Position numbers and translations under genes: made by a program | In this document: positions 26,459-35,214 of the stretch, piece by piece | Position numbering within the stretch: position 1 is the first letter of the stretch | How the letters are laid out: every line of letters starts with the position of its first letter | Source: Chryseobacterium sp. G0162 | GTDB taxonomy: Bacteria > Bacteroidota > Bacteroidia > Flavobacteriales > Weeksellaceae | Reading direction: 5' to 3' | Assembly: GCF_003815715.1 (NCBI RefSeq) | Contig: NZ_CP033922.1 | Location: 3,458,001 to 3,522,000 of the forward strand | Length of the DNA stretch: 64,000 nucleotides | The notes under the pieces: model-generated | The model's input: only the letters and a program-made list of their open reading frames with translations | Told to the model about the DNA's origin: nothing | Database searches by the model: none

Positions 26459-27145
26459 ATGAAAAAGATCATCATTCCATTTTTCTGTGCCGTACTTTTC
26501 TCCGTTCCGGCAACAGCTCAGAAGAAAGATGCCGCTTCTGTAAAAACGGAGGCTGCCAAATCAACCTTAACAGCTAAAGAAGTATTAGATAATTACTTTA
26601 AGGCATTGGGAGGAAAAGAAAAATTAGAAGGCGTAAAAACGCTTTATATGGAAAATACCATGTCTGCTCAAGGAATGGAAATTAACATGACTACCAAAAA
26701 AATGGGTAACAAATTCAAGTCTGTACAGTCGCTTATGGGGCAGCAGATGGTTCAGTTTTTCGATGGTGAAAAAGGATATTTTGATCAGATGGGAAACAAA
26801 ACCGCAATCCCTGCAGACAAAGTTGCTGAACTGAAAAAAGCAAAACCGGTGGATGCTCTAGCTTTTGACGGAGCTGCTTTTCAAAATGTTGCTGTAGAAA
26901 AACTAGATGGTAAAGACTACAATGTGTTATCTTCAGATAAAGGAAAATTTTATTTTGATGCTGCTACAGGACTTTTATATAAGACAATTGCCGGAGAAGG
27001 AAATGTAACGATAAAAAGTTATATGGCTGTAGACGGGCTACAATTTCCTGCAGATGTAGAAGCAGAAGGGGCAGGTCAGAAAGTGAATATTAAAACCACT
27101 AAGATTACAGTTAATTCCGGAGTAACGGATGCTGATTTTAAATAG
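26459..27145 (+). CDS. Exported LolA-like beta-barrel-fold protein
   Basis: 228-aa periplasmic protein with signal peptide (MKKIIIPFFCAVLFSVPATA, then QKK). The mature part starts with AKEVLDNYFKALGGKEKLEG, common in Bacteroidota proteins of the LolA/LppX lipid-binding superfamily and in C-terminal modules next to M16 peptidases. The rest is alternating beta strands (TKKMGNKFKSVQSL; FFDGEKGYFDQMG). Probably binds a lipid or lipoprotein; the ligand is unknown. Confidence 0.7.
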   Translation: MKKIIIPFFCAVLFSVPATAQKKDAASVKTEAAKSTLTAKEVLDNYFKALGGKEKLEGVKTLYMENTMSAQGMEINMTTKKMGNKFKSVQSLMGQQMVQFFDGEKGYFDQMGNKTAIPADKVAELKKAKPVDALAFDGAAFQNVAVEKLDGKDYNVLSSDKGKFYFDAATGLLYKTIAGEGNVTIKSYMAVDGLQFPADVEAEGAGQKVNIKTTKITVNSGVTDADFK

Positions 27146-27155
27146 GTAAAAGTAA

Positions 27156-27173
27156 GAAGCCAGAGGCTGGAAG
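27156..27173. repeat. GAAGCYRGAGGCTGGAA intergenic repeat, copy 1
   Basis: GAAGCCAGAGGCTGGAAG lies just after the gene at 26459. An inverted, near-identical copy is at 35070-35086. Confidence 0.4.
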
Positions 27174-27254
27174 CCGGAAGTTATTGAGAGCAATTATTAA
27201 TTTTAGTGTTAATAATCTCCATTATCCGTCACGCAGTTTTCATTCTTTACATAT

Positions 27255-27288
27255 AAAAAAGCCGGAAATTAATAATTCCGGCTTTTTT
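27255..27288. terminator. Bidirectional terminator
   Basis: A-tract, GCCGGAA, loop, TTCCGGC, T-tract. It serves the convergent genes ending at 27145 (+) and 27305 (-). Confidence 0.95.
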
Positions 27289-27304
27289 ATGTAAAGAAGA
27301 TTAT

Positions 27305-27889
27305 CTATGAACCATATTCTTTCTTCCATTCATCAGCAGCTCCGCTCAGAACGGAGTAAAATTCTTCACCGTACTTTCTGATCAATGGGGTTTTCAGGAA
27401 TTTATAAACAGGAACCTGAAGCTCTTTTCCAAGCGTACAGGCATCGCTGCATACATTCCATTCATGATAATTTAAAGCCGTAAATGCAGAATATTCTGTA
27501 ATACGGATAGGGTATAGATGACATGAAATAGGTTTTTGCCAGTCTACAGCACCGTCTTCATATGCTTTTTCAATACCACATTTTGTAATTCCTTTATCAT
27601 CAAAAGTTACATAAGCACATTCACGGTTTTCTACCATGGGAGTAACATACATTCCGTCGTGTGGATCAGTAGTCCACGTACCTTGCTCCTCAAGAGCTTT
27701 AATGCCCTCCTGAGTAAGATAAGGTTTGATTTTGTCAAAAATACCGTCCAGTATTTCAAGCTCATTTTTGTCCAGTGGAGCTCCAACATCACCTTCTACA
27801 CAACATGCTCCCTTACATTTGGTAAGGTTGCACACAAATTCTTCGGAAAAGATTTCCTCAGAAATCAATTTATCGTCTATCTGAATCAT
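27305..27889 (-). CDS. DUF3109 family protein (YkgJ-like Cys cluster)
   Basis: 194 aa. The N-terminal cluster CNLTKCKGACCVEGDVGAPL and further Cys in NVCSDACTLG are the Fe-S/zinc-type cysteine pattern of DUF3109/YkgJ proteins. HLYPIRI is also conserved. Function of the family is not established. It begins 6 nt after the stop of the membrane protein gene upstream, so both are probably co-transcribed. Confidence 0.88.
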   Translation of the reverse strand: MIQIDDKLISEEIFSEEFVCNLTKCKGACCVEGDVGAPLDKNELEILDGIFDKIKPYLTQEGIKALEEQGTWTTDPHDGMYVTPMVENRECAYVTFDDKGITKCGIEKAYEDGAVDWQKPISCHLYPIRITEYSAFTALNYHEWNVCSDACTLGKELQVPVYKFLKTPLIRKYGEEFYSVLSGAADEWKKEYGS

Positions 27890-27895
27890 AATTTT

Positions 27896-28801
27896 TTAAA
27901 ATAAATCAAAATACGTACCTGCTTTAAAGGTAAGTAAACTCAAAATAATAAGCCATAAGCTGGCCTCCTGCATCCAATATTTGGGTAAGAATCTCATCAT
28001 TCTGCTTAGAATAATACTTGACGGAAATGCCAGAAGCAGCAAATATTCGTAGCTTTTATTCATATATAAAATGATGGTAACAAGCTGAGCTAATGAAAAG
28101 ACCAGCAGAAAAGTATATTTGTATCTGCTTATCGGGCTTTTCTTATTATAATTTTGAAAATGGTCATATACGGCATAAATAAGCATCAATGCCACAGGAA
28201 TTAAAGGGAGTAATTCTGTATAATCTGTCACCGGTTTCATCTTTCCAAACGGAAAATAATCAATATTCCATGTAGTGAACTGAACGAAATACATGACAGA
28301 AAAATAACTGAATGTAATCAGAATAACCCCTAAAAGGAATCTGAACAGGTTTAGCCCTACTTTGGCAGAGGTAGCCACCACATGAATAATTACAAAAACA
28401 GCCATCGGCCAGGTGGTTGGAAGGAAAATAAAGTTTAATGCTACGATGGCACCTACCAATACATATGACTTCTTCCTTATATCTTCATCTGCGCTGGTTA
28501 AAAGTAAGATCAGAAAGGAATTGGTTAATAATGAAACCGCAATTCCTATGTCTAGATTACCCGGATACAGCCCAAAAATAAAAAACGTATATAAGAATAA
28601 TGGAAGATGCGTCTGATAATTAAGAGCAATGCTGTGAAAACAAAAATATCCCAAAGCAATTCCCAGAAAAGTAATTCCGGCAATAATTGCTTCGTAAGTA
28701 TTGAAATTCAGTATGTTAAATATTACGACTACTAAAAGAAGACAACCAATATAAACAGGAATTGAAAAAATATTGCTTTCTTTTGAAAGTAATTTAAACA
28801 T
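27896..28801 (-). CDS. Polytopic membrane protein (DUF6427-like)
   Basis: 301-aa integral membrane protein with about nine to ten hydrophobic helices. It resembles the flavobacterial DUF6427 family from memory; the function is unknown. The basic/aromatic loops QNYNKKSPISRYKYTF and FGKMKPVTDYTE stand out. First gene of a two-gene minus-strand operon with the DUF3109 gene, and divergent from a small membrane protein gene at 28844. Confidence 0.7.
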   Translation of the reverse strand: MFKLLSKESNIFSIPVYIGCLLLVVVIFNILNFNTYEAIIAGITFLGIALGYFCFHSIALNYQTHLPLFLYTFFIFGLYPGNLDIGIAVSLLTNSFLILLLTSADEDIRKKSYVLVGAIVALNFIFLPTTWPMAVFVIIHVVATSAKVGLNLFRFLLGVILITFSYFSVMYFVQFTTWNIDYFPFGKMKPVTDYTELLPLIPVALMLIYAVYDHFQNYNKKSPISRYKYTFLLVFSLAQLVTIILYMNKSYEYLLLLAFPSSIILSRMMRFLPKYWMQEASLWLIILSLLTFKAGTYFDLF

Positions 28802-28807
28802 TTTTTA

Positions 28808-28815
28808 TAAATTTG
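28808..28815 (+). promoter_or_regulatory. -7 promoter box for small membrane protein gene
   Basis: TAAATTTG, 28 nt before the ATG at 28844. Confidence 0.55.
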
Positions 28816-28843
28816 TACAAAGTTAATTTAAAAAAGGAAAATA

Positions 28844-29077
28844 ATGACGTCTTTCTTTCTATTCTTAAGCAAAGTTTTCAAATCGAGTTTCGGGTTCTTT
28901 GATGCTTTTGGAAATGTTTTAAACTGGATTCTATTTATAGTTTGCTGTGTATTATTTACTTACTGGTGCTACGTGCTGGTAGTAACATTAGGTGGTGATA
29001 AAGATAAAGATTATTATTCTCCAACAGAGGGTAAGCACCCTTACTACGATCCGAATATCTATAAAAAAGAAGGTTAA
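28844..29077 (+). CDS. Small membrane protein (DUF6341-like)
   Basis: 77 aa with one or two hydrophobic helices (VLNWILFIVCCVLFTYWCYVL) and a polar C-terminal tail rich in Tyr, Lys and Pro (YYSPTEGKHPYYDPNIYKK). This matches a small protein family conserved in flavobacteria (DUF6341, recalled). Preceded by AAAAAGGAAA and its own -7 box, and followed by a strong bidirectional terminator. Divergent pairing with the DUF6427-like gene suggests a shared function. Confidence 0.75.
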   Translation: MTSFFLFLSKVFKSSFGFFDAFGNVLNWILFIVCCVLFTYWCYVLVVTLGGDKDKDYYSPTEGKHPYYDPNIYKKEG

Positions 29078-29094
29078 TTAATTGGTTATATAGT

Positions 29095-29131
29095 AAAAAA
29101 CCGATCAAATAATTTATTTGATCGGTTTTTT
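29095..29131. terminator. Bidirectional terminator
   Basis: CCGATCAAAT and ATTTGATCGG around AATTT, flanked by A- and T-tracts. It lies between convergent genes. Confidence 0.95.
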
Positions 29132-29156
29132 TATTACTAACGATTAAAATTTTTTC

Positions 29157-29603
29157 TTACTTAGTCGTGTCGTGGATAGGAAGTACTAAAACAGGAACAG
29201 TTGAGCTTTTTGTCAGTCCTTTGGTAAGACTTCCTACAAAGACATCATAAATTCCGCTTCTCCCATGTGATCCCATCACAATATAATCTGCATTTTTTGC
29301 TTTGGCGTGTTCCAGGATGATATCTTTTGCCAATCCTTGTTTTAAAAGATGTTCACAATCGATATCATGGGCGATGATTCTTTGCTCAATTTTATTAAGC
29401 TGAACCAATTCTTCCCTGATTTCATTCGCTTCCACTTCCGGAAAATATTGAAATCCCATATCACCAATGGCAAAGCCGATATCTGATGGTGCAACATGGA
29501 TCAGGTAAATTCTACCATTAAGTTGTTTTGCAAATTTTATGGCACCTTCCACCAGTTGGTCTGTTTTGTCCCCAAAATCTACGGGTAATACAATATTTAT
29601 CAT
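29157..29603 (-). CDS. Universal stress protein, UspA family
   Basis: 148-aa single Usp domain. It starts INIVLPVDFGDKTDQ and has the ATP-binding GSHGRSG...GSLTKGLTKSS pattern (G-x2-G-x9-G-S/T-like), so it is of the nucleotide-binding type. Cytoplasmic, presumably a stress- or stationary-phase protein. It begins a run of minus-strand housekeeping genes but is separated from the next by 59 nt. Confidence 0.93.
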   Translation of the reverse strand: MINIVLPVDFGDKTDQLVEGAIKFAKQLNGRIYLIHVAPSDIGFAIGDMGFQYFPEVEANEIREELVQLNKIEQRIIAHDIDCEHLLKQGLAKDIILEHAKAKNADYIVMGSHGRSGIYDVFVGSLTKGLTKSSTVPVLVLPIHDTTK

Positions 29604-29662
29604 AACCTTTCATTTTGTTACCTAAAGATATGAAAAATTTATCAGACTTTTATATTAAATAC

Positions 29663-30268
29663 TTATAATATTCGGATATCAAGGATTTTTTCATCTTGCA
29701 GATAAGCTTCCAGAATATCATTTTCATCTACTTTTCCAACTCCTTTTGGGGTACCGGTAAAAATAAGATCTCCCACTCTTAGAGTGAAATACTGAGAGGC
29801 AAAAGAAATGATATCATCAATATTGAATAACATATCTTTTGTATTACCATCCTGAACCTTATCTTTATTTTTTAATAACGAAAAAGAAAGGTTATTAAGG
29901 TTAAAATTCTCCTTTTTAAAGAAGCTTCCTACCACAGCAGAACCATCAAAACCTTTAGCAAGCTCCCATGGTAATCCTTTTGATTTCAATTCACTCTGAA
30001 GATCTCTGGCTGTAAAATCAATTCCTAAGCTAAGCTCTTCGTAATGCTTGTGGGCGGTTTCCTTCTGAATGTATTTTCCACCTTTTGATACCTTTACCAC
30101 TACTTCAAGTTCATAATGGATATCATTGGAGAATTCCGGAATATAAAAATCATTTCCTTTTAAAACCGCTGTATCCGGCTTCATGAAAATAACAGGGTTC
30201 TCAGGAACTTCATTTCCTAATTCTTTAGCGTGCTCGCTGTAGTTTCTTCCTATACAAATGATCTTCAT
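29663..30268 (-). CDS. Fumarylacetoacetate hydrolase family protein
   Basis: 201 aa, the single FAH domain form. Visible landmarks are KIICIGRNYSEHAKELGNEV, the metal-binding HYELEVVVKVSKGG (Glu residues), DFTARDLQ, and TGTPKGVGKV. Such enzymes are often acylpyruvases or oxaloacetate decarboxylases/tautomerases; the exact substrate is not predictable here. Confidence 0.9.
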   Translation of the reverse strand: MKIICIGRNYSEHAKELGNEVPENPVIFMKPDTAVLKGNDFYIPEFSNDIHYELEVVVKVSKGGKYIQKETAHKHYEELSLGIDFTARDLQSELKSKGLPWELAKGFDGSAVVGSFFKKENFNLNNLSFSLLKNKDKVQDGNTKDMLFNIDDIISFASQYFTLRVGDLIFTGTPKGVGKVDENDILEAYLQDEKILDIRIL

Positions 30269-30348
30269 AATTCTTTATTTATTTTGGACTGCATGGTTAT
30301 GAGGAACGAGGCAATCTTCTGATTAATGTAAATATTTTATTGGAGTAT

Positions 30349-30750
30349 TTATTCATGGGTAAATTCATTCCCACAATAGTAACATACAAATTTATGGCTT
30401 GTCAGAAATGAAATTCCAAAGAAACTGGTAGCCCTGTCATCCCTGTAAATATGATTAGAACCACATTTAGGACAAACAAAATCAAACTCCGGGTTTTCAA
30501 TAGTATGTTCTACTTCCAATGAGTATTGTTCATTGTCTTTATAATCCTGTAGAATCTGACCTGCTTTTTCCAGATCTTCTTCAAAAACCTGAAGCTGAAT
30601 GCCACCTACAGCCTGAGACAGCAGCCAATCCGATTGAATAAGCTGTTCATTGGCAATGAAACTATTAATTCCGTTTTCAGCCAGAATCTGTTTGTCCCTA
30701 TTTGCTTCAAGGGCAGTTTCATAAAATTTAAAACGAACCAGACCAGACAT
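30349..30750 (-). CDS. DUF2007 protein with C-terminal zinc ribbon
   Basis: 133 aa. The N-terminal ferredoxin-like DUF2007 domain (VRFKFYETALEANRDKQIL; GGIQLQVFEEDLEKA) is thought to be PII-like. The last ~45 residues form a zinc ribbon with CPKCGS and CYYCGNEF. It begins 6 nt after the exonuclease gene upstream, so the two form an operon. Function unknown. Confidence 0.85.
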   Translation of the reverse strand: MSGLVRFKFYETALEANRDKQILAENGINSFIANEQLIQSDWLLSQAVGGIQLQVFEEDLEKAGQILQDYKDNEQYSLEVEHTIENPEFDFVCPKCGSNHIYRDDRATSFFGISFLTSHKFVCYYCGNEFTHE

Positions 30751-30756
30751 ATTTAT

Positions 30757-31521
30757 TTAAAATCTACTTGATAGTTGAATTTTGGTGAATACTTTTTTGG
30801 TATACAGTGGGAAATCTGCGTTCTGAAGCCATGCAAAGTATCCAAGATCTTTCTGGAACACAGCTTTTACTCCCTGTCCTTTATATTTTCCAAAGTTGAA
30901 CACCTCTTCCTGCTTATCATTATATCCGATAAATCCGGCAAGGTCTGCATTTTTATTATGGAAAGTAAACTCGCTTAATGGAGCAATTTCATTCGGAATG
31001 TCATCATATTTTCCTACCTGAGCATCCAGAACTTCAAAAGTAGCCATTACATCCGCTTCTGCTGAGTGTGCATTTTCCAGTGTTTTTCCACAGTAAAACT
31101 GATACGCAGCGCCTAAATTTCTAGGTTCTTTTTTATGGAAAATAGTCTGTGCATCTACCAATCTGAATTTGCTAAGGTCAAAATCCATACCCACTCTTAG
31201 CAGCTCTTCAGCTAGAAGAGGGACGTCAAATCTGTTAGAATTAAAACCTCCCAGATCAGTGCCGGCAATCATCTCCATTACTTTAGAAGCGATTTCCCTG
31301 AAGGTAGGTGAATCTTTCACATCCTCATCATAAATTCCGTGAATTTCACTGCTTTCTTTAGGAATTGGCATTTCCGGATTCACACGCCATGTTTTGCTTT
31401 CTCTGGAGGCATCCGGATTTACTTTTAAGATACAAATTTCAACAATTTTATCTTTTCCGATGTTGGTTCCTGTCGTTTCCAGGTCAAAAATGCAAAGGGG
31501 TTTATGGAGTTTTAAGTTCAT
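30757..31521 (-). CDS. DEDDh 3'-5' exonuclease (DnaQ/ExoX-like)
   Basis: 254 aa. Exo I motif FDLETTGTNI (Asp, Glu), Exo II GFNSNRFDVPLL, Exo III HSAEADVMAT (His, Asp). The C-terminal ~50 residues (FNFGKYKGQGVKAVF, then LGYFAWLQNADF) match the extra module of exodeoxyribonuclease X-like proteins. Likely DNA repair or proofreading-related. Operon with the DUF2007 gene. Confidence 0.9.
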   Translation of the reverse strand: MNLKLHKPLCIFDLETTGTNIGKDKIVEICILKVNPDASRESKTWRVNPEMPIPKESSEIHGIYDEDVKDSPTFREIASKVMEMIAGTDLGGFNSNRFDVPLLAEELLRVGMDFDLSKFRLVDAQTIFHKKEPRNLGAAYQFYCGKTLENAHSAEADVMATFEVLDAQVGKYDDIPNEIAPLSEFTFHNKNADLAGFIGYNDKQEEVFNFGKYKGQGVKAVFQKDLGYFAWLQNADFPLYTKKVFTKIQLSSRF

Positions 31522-31556
31522 GTCTATAATTAATAATTTGAAAATGTGTTAATGTT

Positions 31557-31580
31557 AAAAATCAGAGTCCTTTCTGATTT
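31557..31580 (-). terminator. Terminator for pssA
   Basis: AAATCAGA and TCTGATTT around AAGGAC on the minus strand, then TTAAC, immediately after the pssA stop. Confidence 0.7.
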
Positions 31581-32294
31581 CTATTTTAATTGTCTTTGAA
31601 AAATAAGTGATACCAATATATAATAGATGACCAGCATCGGAATTCCCACAATCTTGAAGATGGAAAGAATAGCAATCCCGCCAATCAATAATACTACTTT
31701 TGGATAGTTATCTTTTAACGCCTTGGATTTAAATTTCATTGCCATCATTTTGATCGGGCTGATAAGAAGCCATGACGTAAGGAATACAAGGATGATAAGC
31801 AGTAATGCATTTTCAAAAAGGAAGCTAAAATTTCCGGTTTCCTTAAAAGCATAGTACAAACCAAATAAAAGAACGGTATTGGTTGGCGTATTTAATCCTT
31901 TAAAATAATATCTCTGTTCCTCATCAAGATTGAAGATTGCAAGTCTTAAGCAGGAGAAAACAGTTACTACCAAACCAATATACTTAATTTCAAAAGGGAA
32001 ATGAAGTCCAAGAAGCTCAGTTCCGAATGGCTCAAGGGCTTTATACAAAGTAACCCCGGGGATAACTCCAAAACTCACCATATCTGCAAGAGAATCGAGC
32101 TGAAGCCCCAGATTAGAGTTTGATTTTAAGGCTCTGGCTACAAAACCGTCAAAAAAATCGAAAATAGAGGAGAGGACAAGGCATATTGCCGTTGTTTGAT
32201 AGTCTCCCAAAATAAGATGTATTACACCCACGCATCCAGCAAATAGATTAGCCAGGGTTAAGGCATTAGCCAGATTATTCTTTATAAAACTCAT
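31581..32294 (-). CDS. pssA: CDP-diacylglycerol-serine O-phosphatidyltransferase
   Basis: Makes phosphatidylserine, precursor of phosphatidylethanolamine. 237 aa with the CDP-alcohol phosphotransferase motif DG-x2-AR-x8-G-x3-D-x3-D, seen as DGFVAR followed by GLQLDSLAD, and about eight membrane helices. Its -7 box lies only 5 nt before the start codon. Divergent from the LTA-synthase-like gene, another envelope enzyme. Confidence 0.93.
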   Translation of the reverse strand: MSFIKNNLANALTLANLFAGCVGVIHLILGDYQTTAICLVLSSIFDFFDGFVARALKSNSNLGLQLDSLADMVSFGVIPGVTLYKALEPFGTELLGLHFPFEIKYIGLVVTVFSCLRLAIFNLDEEQRYYFKGLNTPTNTVLLFGLYYAFKETGNFSFLFENALLLIILVFLTSWLLISPIKMMAMKFKSKALKDNYPKVVLLIGGIAILSIFKIVGIPMLVIYYILVSLIFQRQLK

Positions 32295-32299
32295 AAGTA

Positions 32300-32307
32300 C
32301 AAAATTA
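32300..32307 (-). promoter_or_regulatory. -7 promoter box of pssA, 5 nt before ATG
   Basis: On the minus strand TAATTTTG, then five bases, then the ATG ending at 32294. Confidence 0.55.
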
Positions 32308-32371
32308 CAGTTTTTAAAAATTCTAACTCAAAATAATATGTACTAAAAAACGCAATAAAGTGATTTTGATG

Positions 32372-32379
32372 TAAATTTG
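32372..32379 (+). promoter_or_regulatory. -7 promoter box, 4 nt before ATG
   Basis: TAAATTTG, then CCAC, then the ATG at 32384 of the LTA-synthase-like gene. Confidence 0.65.
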
Positions 32380-32383
32380 CCAC

Positions 32384-34312
32384 ATGAAATTTTTAAAAGG
32401 ATTTAGAAAACAGGAAGTTCTGGCATTGCTTTACAGGATTTTTTTAGCCTATGCTTTTTATCAGATTGCAAGACTTTTATTCTGGTATTTTAATAAAGAT
32501 CTGATTAAAGTAGACTCTGTTTCAGAGTATCTTAAACTGGCTTATCATGGTGCTGCTTTCGATACCACTGCTATATTGTACGTCAATGCGCTATTTATAT
32601 TATTAAGTCTTCTTCCATTGGTCATTAATACCAAAAAAGGGTTTCAGAAAGTCCTTTTCTGGATTTATTTTCTGACGAACGGATTGGCGTATAGTATGAA
32701 TTTCGGAGATTTTATTTATTATAAGTTCTCCCAATCAAGGCTTACTTCAGCAGTATTTCAGGTAGCAGAGCATGAATCCAATGTTTCCCAGACGCTCATG
32801 ATTTCTGTTGGTCAGCATCCTTTTGTGCTGATTTGGTTTATTGTTTTAATGGGATTATGGGTTTTCCTGTATAAAAAAGTAAAAGTTGATGAAGCAAAAC
32901 CGGCTCAATTACTCCCTTATTTTTTATCTTCCATCGTTACTTTGTGTATTACAGCAGTCTTGGTAGTAGGAGGGATCAGAGGAGATTTCAAACACAGTAC
33001 GAGGCCGATCAATATGGTGGATGCCACTCGTTTTGTAGCCAATCCATTACAGGGTAATTTGGTTCTCAATAGTACATTCTCATTCTTCAGAACTTTAAAT
33101 ACCAATAATTTTAAGGAAGTTCATTTTGTAGATCAAAAGTATATTGAAGAGAATGTACAGCCTCTTAAAATATATGATAGAAAGGTAGAAAACCGTCCCA
33201 ATATTGTAATTTTTATAGTAGAATCTTTTGGGAGAGAGTATTCAGGAGCATTTAATAAAGATAAAAATATTAAAGATTACGTTTCGTACACTCCTTTTAT
33301 GGATAGTCTGGCGACTCAGAGTCTTATTTTTCCAAATACTTTTGCTAACGGAAGGCAGTCTATTCATGGAATGAGCAGTGTATTGGCAGGAATTCCGAGT
33401 CTTACTGACGCTTTTACAGGTTCTCCATACTCCAATCAGAAAATTCAGTCTATTGTTTCTGTCTGTAATGATCTGGGCTATGATACCTCTTTCTACCACG
33501 GAGCTCCAAATGGCTCTATGGGATTCCTTGGATTTGGTAATATCTTAGGGTTTAAACATTATTTTGGGAAAACAGAATACAATCATGATGAGGATTTTGA
33601 TGGAATGTGGGCCATCTGGGATGAACCCTTCCTTCAGTATTTTGCTAAGAATGTAGGAAAAAAACAACCTTTTATGACTACCGTTTTTACGGCGTCTTCT
33701 CACCATCCATTCAAAATTCCTGAGAAGTATCAAGGGAAATTTAAAAAAGGAAAAATAGAAATGCACGAGCCGATACAGTATACGGATTATGCAATAAAAA
33801 AATATTTTGAAACGGCTAAAAAGCAACCTTGGTTTCATAATACGATTTTTGTTTTCACAGGAGATCATACCAATCAGATTTACTATCCGGAATATGAAAA
33901 AGCGATGAACCGTTTTGCCGTTCCATTGGTATTATATTCCCCCAATCCAGCATATCAGCTTAAAGGAGAAAACCCTGAAATAGCTCAGCAAATAGATATT
34001 TATCCTACACTTGCAGACCTGATTGGGTATAATAAACCTATCAGAAGCTGGGGGAGAAGTTTGGTAAGTGATAAGAAATACCCAAGTATTATGGTCAATT
34101 CGGATGGAAATAATGAACAGTTTATGATTGGAAATTATATCTATCGTTTTGATGGCAAGGAAATTGTCGGAGTATATAATAAATCTGATCTTGCTCTTGA
34201 GAAGAACCTGATTAACCAGTTAAAAACACCTGAAGTAGAACAGGGAAAACAGACTGCAAAAGCATGGTATCAGGATTATATGGATAGAGTGATTAATAGA
34301 AAGCTGAATTAA
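32384..34312 (+). CDS. LTA synthase-like phosphoglycerol transferase/sulfatase-fold membrane enzyme
   Basis: 642 aa. About five N-terminal membrane helices (to ~residue 200), then an extracytoplasmic alkaline-phosphatase-fold domain. Metal and catalytic motifs: NIVIFIVESFGREYSG, FANGRQSIHGMSSVLAGIPS (putative Ser/Thr nucleophile) and FTGDHTNQIYYPEYE. Gram-negative members of this family decorate glycans with phosphoglycerol or phosphoethanolamine; teichoic acid synthesis is not expected here. Substrate unresolved. Confidence 0.87.
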   Translation: MKFLKGFRKQEVLALLYRIFLAYAFYQIARLLFWYFNKDLIKVDSVSEYLKLAYHGAAFDTTAILYVNALFILLSLLPLVINTKKGFQKVLFWIYFLTNGLAYSMNFGDFIYYKFSQSRLTSAVFQVAEHESNVSQTLMISVGQHPFVLIWFIVLMGLWVFLYKKVKVDEAKPAQLLPYFLSSIVTLCITAVLVVGGIRGDFKHSTRPINMVDATRFVANPLQGNLVLNSTFSFFRTLNTNNFKEVHFVDQKYIEENVQPLKIYDRKVENRPNIVIFIVESFGREYSGAFNKDKNIKDYVSYTPFMDSLATQSLIFPNTFANGRQSIHGMSSVLAGIPSLTDAFTGSPYSNQKIQSIVSVCNDLGYDTSFYHGAPNGSMGFLGFGNILGFKHYFGKTEYNHDEDFDGMWAIWDEPFLQYFAKNVGKKQPFMTTVFTASSHHPFKIPEKYQGKFKKGKIEMHEPIQYTDYAIKKYFETAKKQPWFHNTIFVFTGDHTNQIYYPEYEKAMNRFAVPLVLYSPNPAYQLKGENPEIAQQIDIYPTLADLIGYNKPIRSWGRSLVSDKKYPSIMVNSDGNNEQFMIGNYIYRFDGKEIVGVYNKSDLALEKNLINQLKTPEVEQGKQTAKAWYQDYMDRVINRKLN

Positions 34313-34434
34313 TAAATCTAATTATTTGCTCTTTTATGCTTTGTATAATAAAAGTTTTTGTTCGTTAAGAATTAATTTATATTTTTATCAATACATAGAA
34401 AAGTATATTGTATTAAAATTAAAACTATAGAAAT

Positions 34435-34854
34435 ATGAAAAAAATAATGTTAACATTCGCGCTTTCTTTATTTGGTGTGATGACATTTGCGCAGATAGAA
34501 GGAAAGTGGAAGACAATAGATGATGAAACAAAACAAGCTAAATCTATTGTAGAGATATTCAAAAAATCTGATGGTAAGTATTATGGGAAGGTTTCTCAAT
34601 TATTAATAAAACCTGCTGATCCTAATTGCACAGTTTGTAAAGATGACAGAAAAGGTAAACCAATTTTAGGATTGGAAATCATCAGAGGATTGAAAAAAGA
34701 AGGGGATGAGTTTACCGGAGGTAGTATCACAGATCCTAAAACAGGAAAAACTTACAAATGTACCATTACAAAAAGCGGTGATAAGCTTAATGTAAGAGGG
34801 TATTTGGGATTATCATTATTAGGAAGAACCCAGGTTTGGGAGAAAGCTAATTAA
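34435..34854 (+). CDS. DUF2147 family secreted protein
   Basis: 139 aa with signal peptide (MKKIMLTFALSLFGVMTFAQ). The mature domain opens IEGKWKTIDDETKQAKSIVE and contains CTVCKDDRKGKPILGLEII and LNVRGYLGLSLLGRTQVWEK, all landmarks of DUF2147, a lipocalin-like beta fold. Function unknown. The family is widespread in Bacteroidota. Followed by a strong terminator. Confidence 0.9.
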   Translation: MKKIMLTFALSLFGVMTFAQIEGKWKTIDDETKQAKSIVEIFKKSDGKYYGKVSQLLIKPADPNCTVCKDDRKGKPILGLEIIRGLKKEGDEFTGGSITDPKTGKTYKCTITKSGDKLNVRGYLGLSLLGRTQVWEKAN

Positions 34855-34878
34855 TATAAGTTTAAATAGAATTTTAAG

Positions 34879-34910
34879 ATGACATTTCAGAAATGAAATG
34901 TCATTTTTTT
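34879..34910 (+). terminator. Terminator after DUF2147 gene
   Basis: ATGACATTTC and GAAATGTCAT stem followed by TTTTTT. Confidence 0.93.
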
Positions 34911-35183
34911 GAAAAATAGGTAACGAAAATAAAATCGCCCCACTTATAAGGATAGGAGCAAAGGATAGAAGAAGCTGGAAACTATTGTTGGTTTTATGAT
35001 AATTCCGTCAGTGAAAAAAGGCAATAAAAAGATATTTGGTTATTCTTTTAAGCCTACATAACCTCTCTTTTCCAGCCTCCAGCTTCCCTCCATCACAAAA
35101 TATTCGTTCTTAGCTTATTATTAATATTGAGACTTCTCATTCAAATGAGGCACCTTTTTATTATGTGTATAATAAAAAAACAC
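34911..35183. other. Gene-free stretch with a degenerate repeat
   Basis: Between the DUF2147 terminator and the pdhB promoter I see no coding frame of protein-like composition. It holds an inverted copy of the GAAGC-GAGGCTGGAA repeat (35070-35086) and otherwise AT-rich sequence. Confidence 0.5.
35070..35086. repeat. GAAGCYRGAGGCTGGAA repeat, copy 2 (inverted)
   Basis: TTCCAGCCTCCAGCTTC, the reverse complement of GAAGCTGGAGGCTGGAA, two differences from the copy at 27156. Confidence 0.4.
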
Positions 35184-35191
35184 TATTTTTG
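35184..35191 (+). promoter_or_regulatory. -7 promoter box of pdhB
   Basis: TATTTTTG, 23 nt upstream of the ATG at 35215. Confidence 0.55.
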
Positions 35192-35214
35192 TAGTCTAAA
35201 TTTTTCAAGAAAAT

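Noticed and set aside
32384..34312. Lipoteichoic acid synthesis
   Set aside because: The enzyme belongs to the LTA-synthase superfamily, but the organism is Gram-negative by its LPS genes, so teichoic acid is not expected.
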